NCBI GenBank assembly: GCA_028564675.1
Contig: JAOVVO010000347.1
Location: 1-64,000 of the forward strand
Reading direction: 5' to 3'
Length of the DNA stretch: 64,000 nucleotides
Source of the DNA: Onchocerca lupi
Lineage: Eukaryota; Nematoda; Chromadorea; Rhabditida; Onchocercidae
The notes below the pieces were generated by a model. It saw only the letters and a list, made by a program, of their open reading frames with translations, searched no databases and was not told the DNA's origin. Below, piece by piece: positions 62,695 to 64,000 of the stretch. Positions within the stretch are counted from its first letter, which is position 1. Every line of letters starts with the position of its first letter. The translations under genes were made by a program, and so were the position numbers.

Positions 62695-63051
62695 GAGGAT
62701 AAAACAGAACAGGAACAAGACAGTGTTCGAATTTAAGCTACGAGAAATAATTTAGATCTTGCGACGATTTCTTGTGATCAGGCTGCAAAAAGTTGTTTGT
62801 TGCCGGACAATTGATGTTATTTCACCATTTAGCAGGTGAGTAAGCAGTTAAGTGATAGTTGCAGGGAAGAGTGCCCTGATTTGGTAGATGGTCTGTGCAG
62901 ATGGTGTCTGGATGATGGCTTATTATTCACCCTTTAGACTGATGGCATTTTGAAAATCGGAAAATCACTTTTAATTTTTTGTCTTTTTTCTTTGTCATTA
63001 TTACTTTTCTACGTTATATTTAAAGGCATGGATCACTAAATATTTAAAGAC

Positions 63052-63846
63052 ATGGATCACATCATTCTGGAAGTGAGACATGAGCAATATTCATTACTTA
63101 TATTTGTATGGATCATGCCGTTGATTTTAGGATAATTGCAGATAACAGTACATGATAAAATTTCACGCATTCAGGCTGGAATGTGGAGTGAACCTGACTT
63201 TCCATATCCAGAAACAGAATCGGCATACCGGCCGGTACTGGCATGGCAGCGTCGATTACCACGTTATCCACTTCCGTATGCTCGTCCTCCGGACATGCCA
63301 CCATCATTTATGAAACCAGATATAAATATGATACGCATGGGTATTCCACCTCCATTTCGTATGCCAAGGATACCGCTTGAACTTGTGACTCCTCATGCTG
63401 GTTGGTTTTTTTCACCATCAAGTAGAATTTTCAAATAATTTCTGATAGATACATAGTGCCATTCATTATACAGCATAGAATTAAGTTGTCATATTTGTAT
63501 TATTTGGTTTTGTTCGTGATAGTTTTATTTGCTCTATCATTTCGTTATTATGTGCTCGGAATAGACAGAAGAAACATAAAGAGATTTTATTTAATGACAA
63601 ATATCTTTTTCAGGTCCAGGAATGCCACCACCACCACCGCTGCGTCCTGTACGACCTCCCAATGTACCATTGTATCAAGATTTTTCCGCACCTCCGCGCC
63701 CTACACCAATAAATATCAGTGTTCAAACTTCAGCATTAAAATGTAACGTAGAATGGAAATCTCCGGCAGTATCAAGTTCGTTCTCCGTGAAATCACGTGA
63801 AGACTTTCCTTTGAAAGTTTTATATCGTTGGTTCTCTTGGACCTGA
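63052..63846 (+). CDS. Small proline-rich protein, unrecognised
   Basis: Proposed exons: 63052-63072 (ATG, MDHIILE, donor GTGAGA), 63142-63400 and 63614-63846. The three agree in phase and give 170 residues. The second and third exons are the better supported: the GTCCAGGAATG junction after TTTTTCAG restores reading from HAG to PGMPPPPPLRP. The first intron would be only 69 nt, so translation may instead start at Met 63181, 7 nt after a CATTCAG acceptor that could take a spliced leader. Proline-rich blocks: YPLPYARPPDMPPSF, MGIPPPFRMPRIPLE, PPPPPLRPVRPPNVPLY. No signal peptide, membrane segment or known domain is seen. Proline-rich linkers of RNA-binding or SH3/WW-binding proteins look like this, but I would not assign a role. 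The gene may be longer, with exons outside the model. Confidence 0.55.
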
Positions 63847-64000
63847 ATTCTTAAAGGAAATGATTTATTAAGAATAACTCGGCATTAGAAATGTTCAACT
63901 CAAACAATAAGAATAGAACCACTCAAGAAATCAGAAAGTAATGGGAAAAAATATCAGTTACTCACACTTCATTTTTGGTACTATTTAATAGTTACAAAAT
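63847..64000. other. Sequence after the proline-rich gene to the window end
   Basis: 154 bases, probably 3' untranslated region. Nothing else is seen. Confidence 0.5.

Overview
The window looks like nuclear DNA of a nematode, probably a clade III (spirurid/filarial) worm. It is AT-rich. Its genes have many short exons with TTTTCAG/TTTTTAG acceptors, trans-splice-like acceptors sit 22-42 nt upstream of start codons, and the four recognisable genes match nematode/animal families over their full length. The species assignment is inference; no marker gene fixes it.

Layout: (1) 1-149 is the 3' end of an LTR. It is followed by about 4.9 kb of gene-free DNA holding a near-perfect 30-bp inverted repeat at 823-901. 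(2) 5064-10860 (+) is a complete PCTAIRE-class cyclin-dependent kinase gene (pct-1/CDK16 type, nine exons, 505 codons). (3) 12781-17390 (-) is a patatin-like calcium-independent phospholipase A2 of PNPLA8 type, convergent with pct-1. (4) 18210-31780 (-) is a long multi-exon ZSWIM8/EBAX-1 gene, the substrate receptor of a Cullin-RING ubiquitin ligase. (5) About 4.5 kb of shared upstream DNA with microsatellites and a 65-nt hairpin separates it from (6) the divergent P5A-ATPase gene at 36327-44896 (+) (catp-8/ATP13A1 type, 25 exons, 1186 codons, all exon phases agree). One of its introns carries a small Helitron-like insertion.

From about 47 kb to 62.7 kb the window is a transposon graveyard. 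A BEL/Pao retrotransposon (47.1-52.4 kb; gag knuckle, protease, RT, RNase H, integrase fragments) has a 734-bp solo LTR of a different family inserted in its RT region. A second LTR lies in or next to its 3' end. Next comes a Helitron2/Helentron-like element (55.4-59.8 kb) with a frameshifted Pif1-type helicase, no visible Rep domain, a 3 x 59-bp minisatellite, three decaying copies of the helicase tail and two terminal palindromes. Two more solo LTRs follow (60421-61170 and 62198-62694). Four LTRs in the window have matching 5-bp target duplications (ATTAT, CCCAA, CTAGT, GAGGA).

The last gene, 63052-63846 (+), encodes a small proline-rich protein that I do not recognise. The host genes are housekeeping or neuronal/ER/quality-control functions and do not form an obvious pathway. 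I found no convincing new defence-type or biosynthetic system. The observations most worth following are the dated nested insertions, the Helentron structure, and two hairpins that could be small-RNA precursors.
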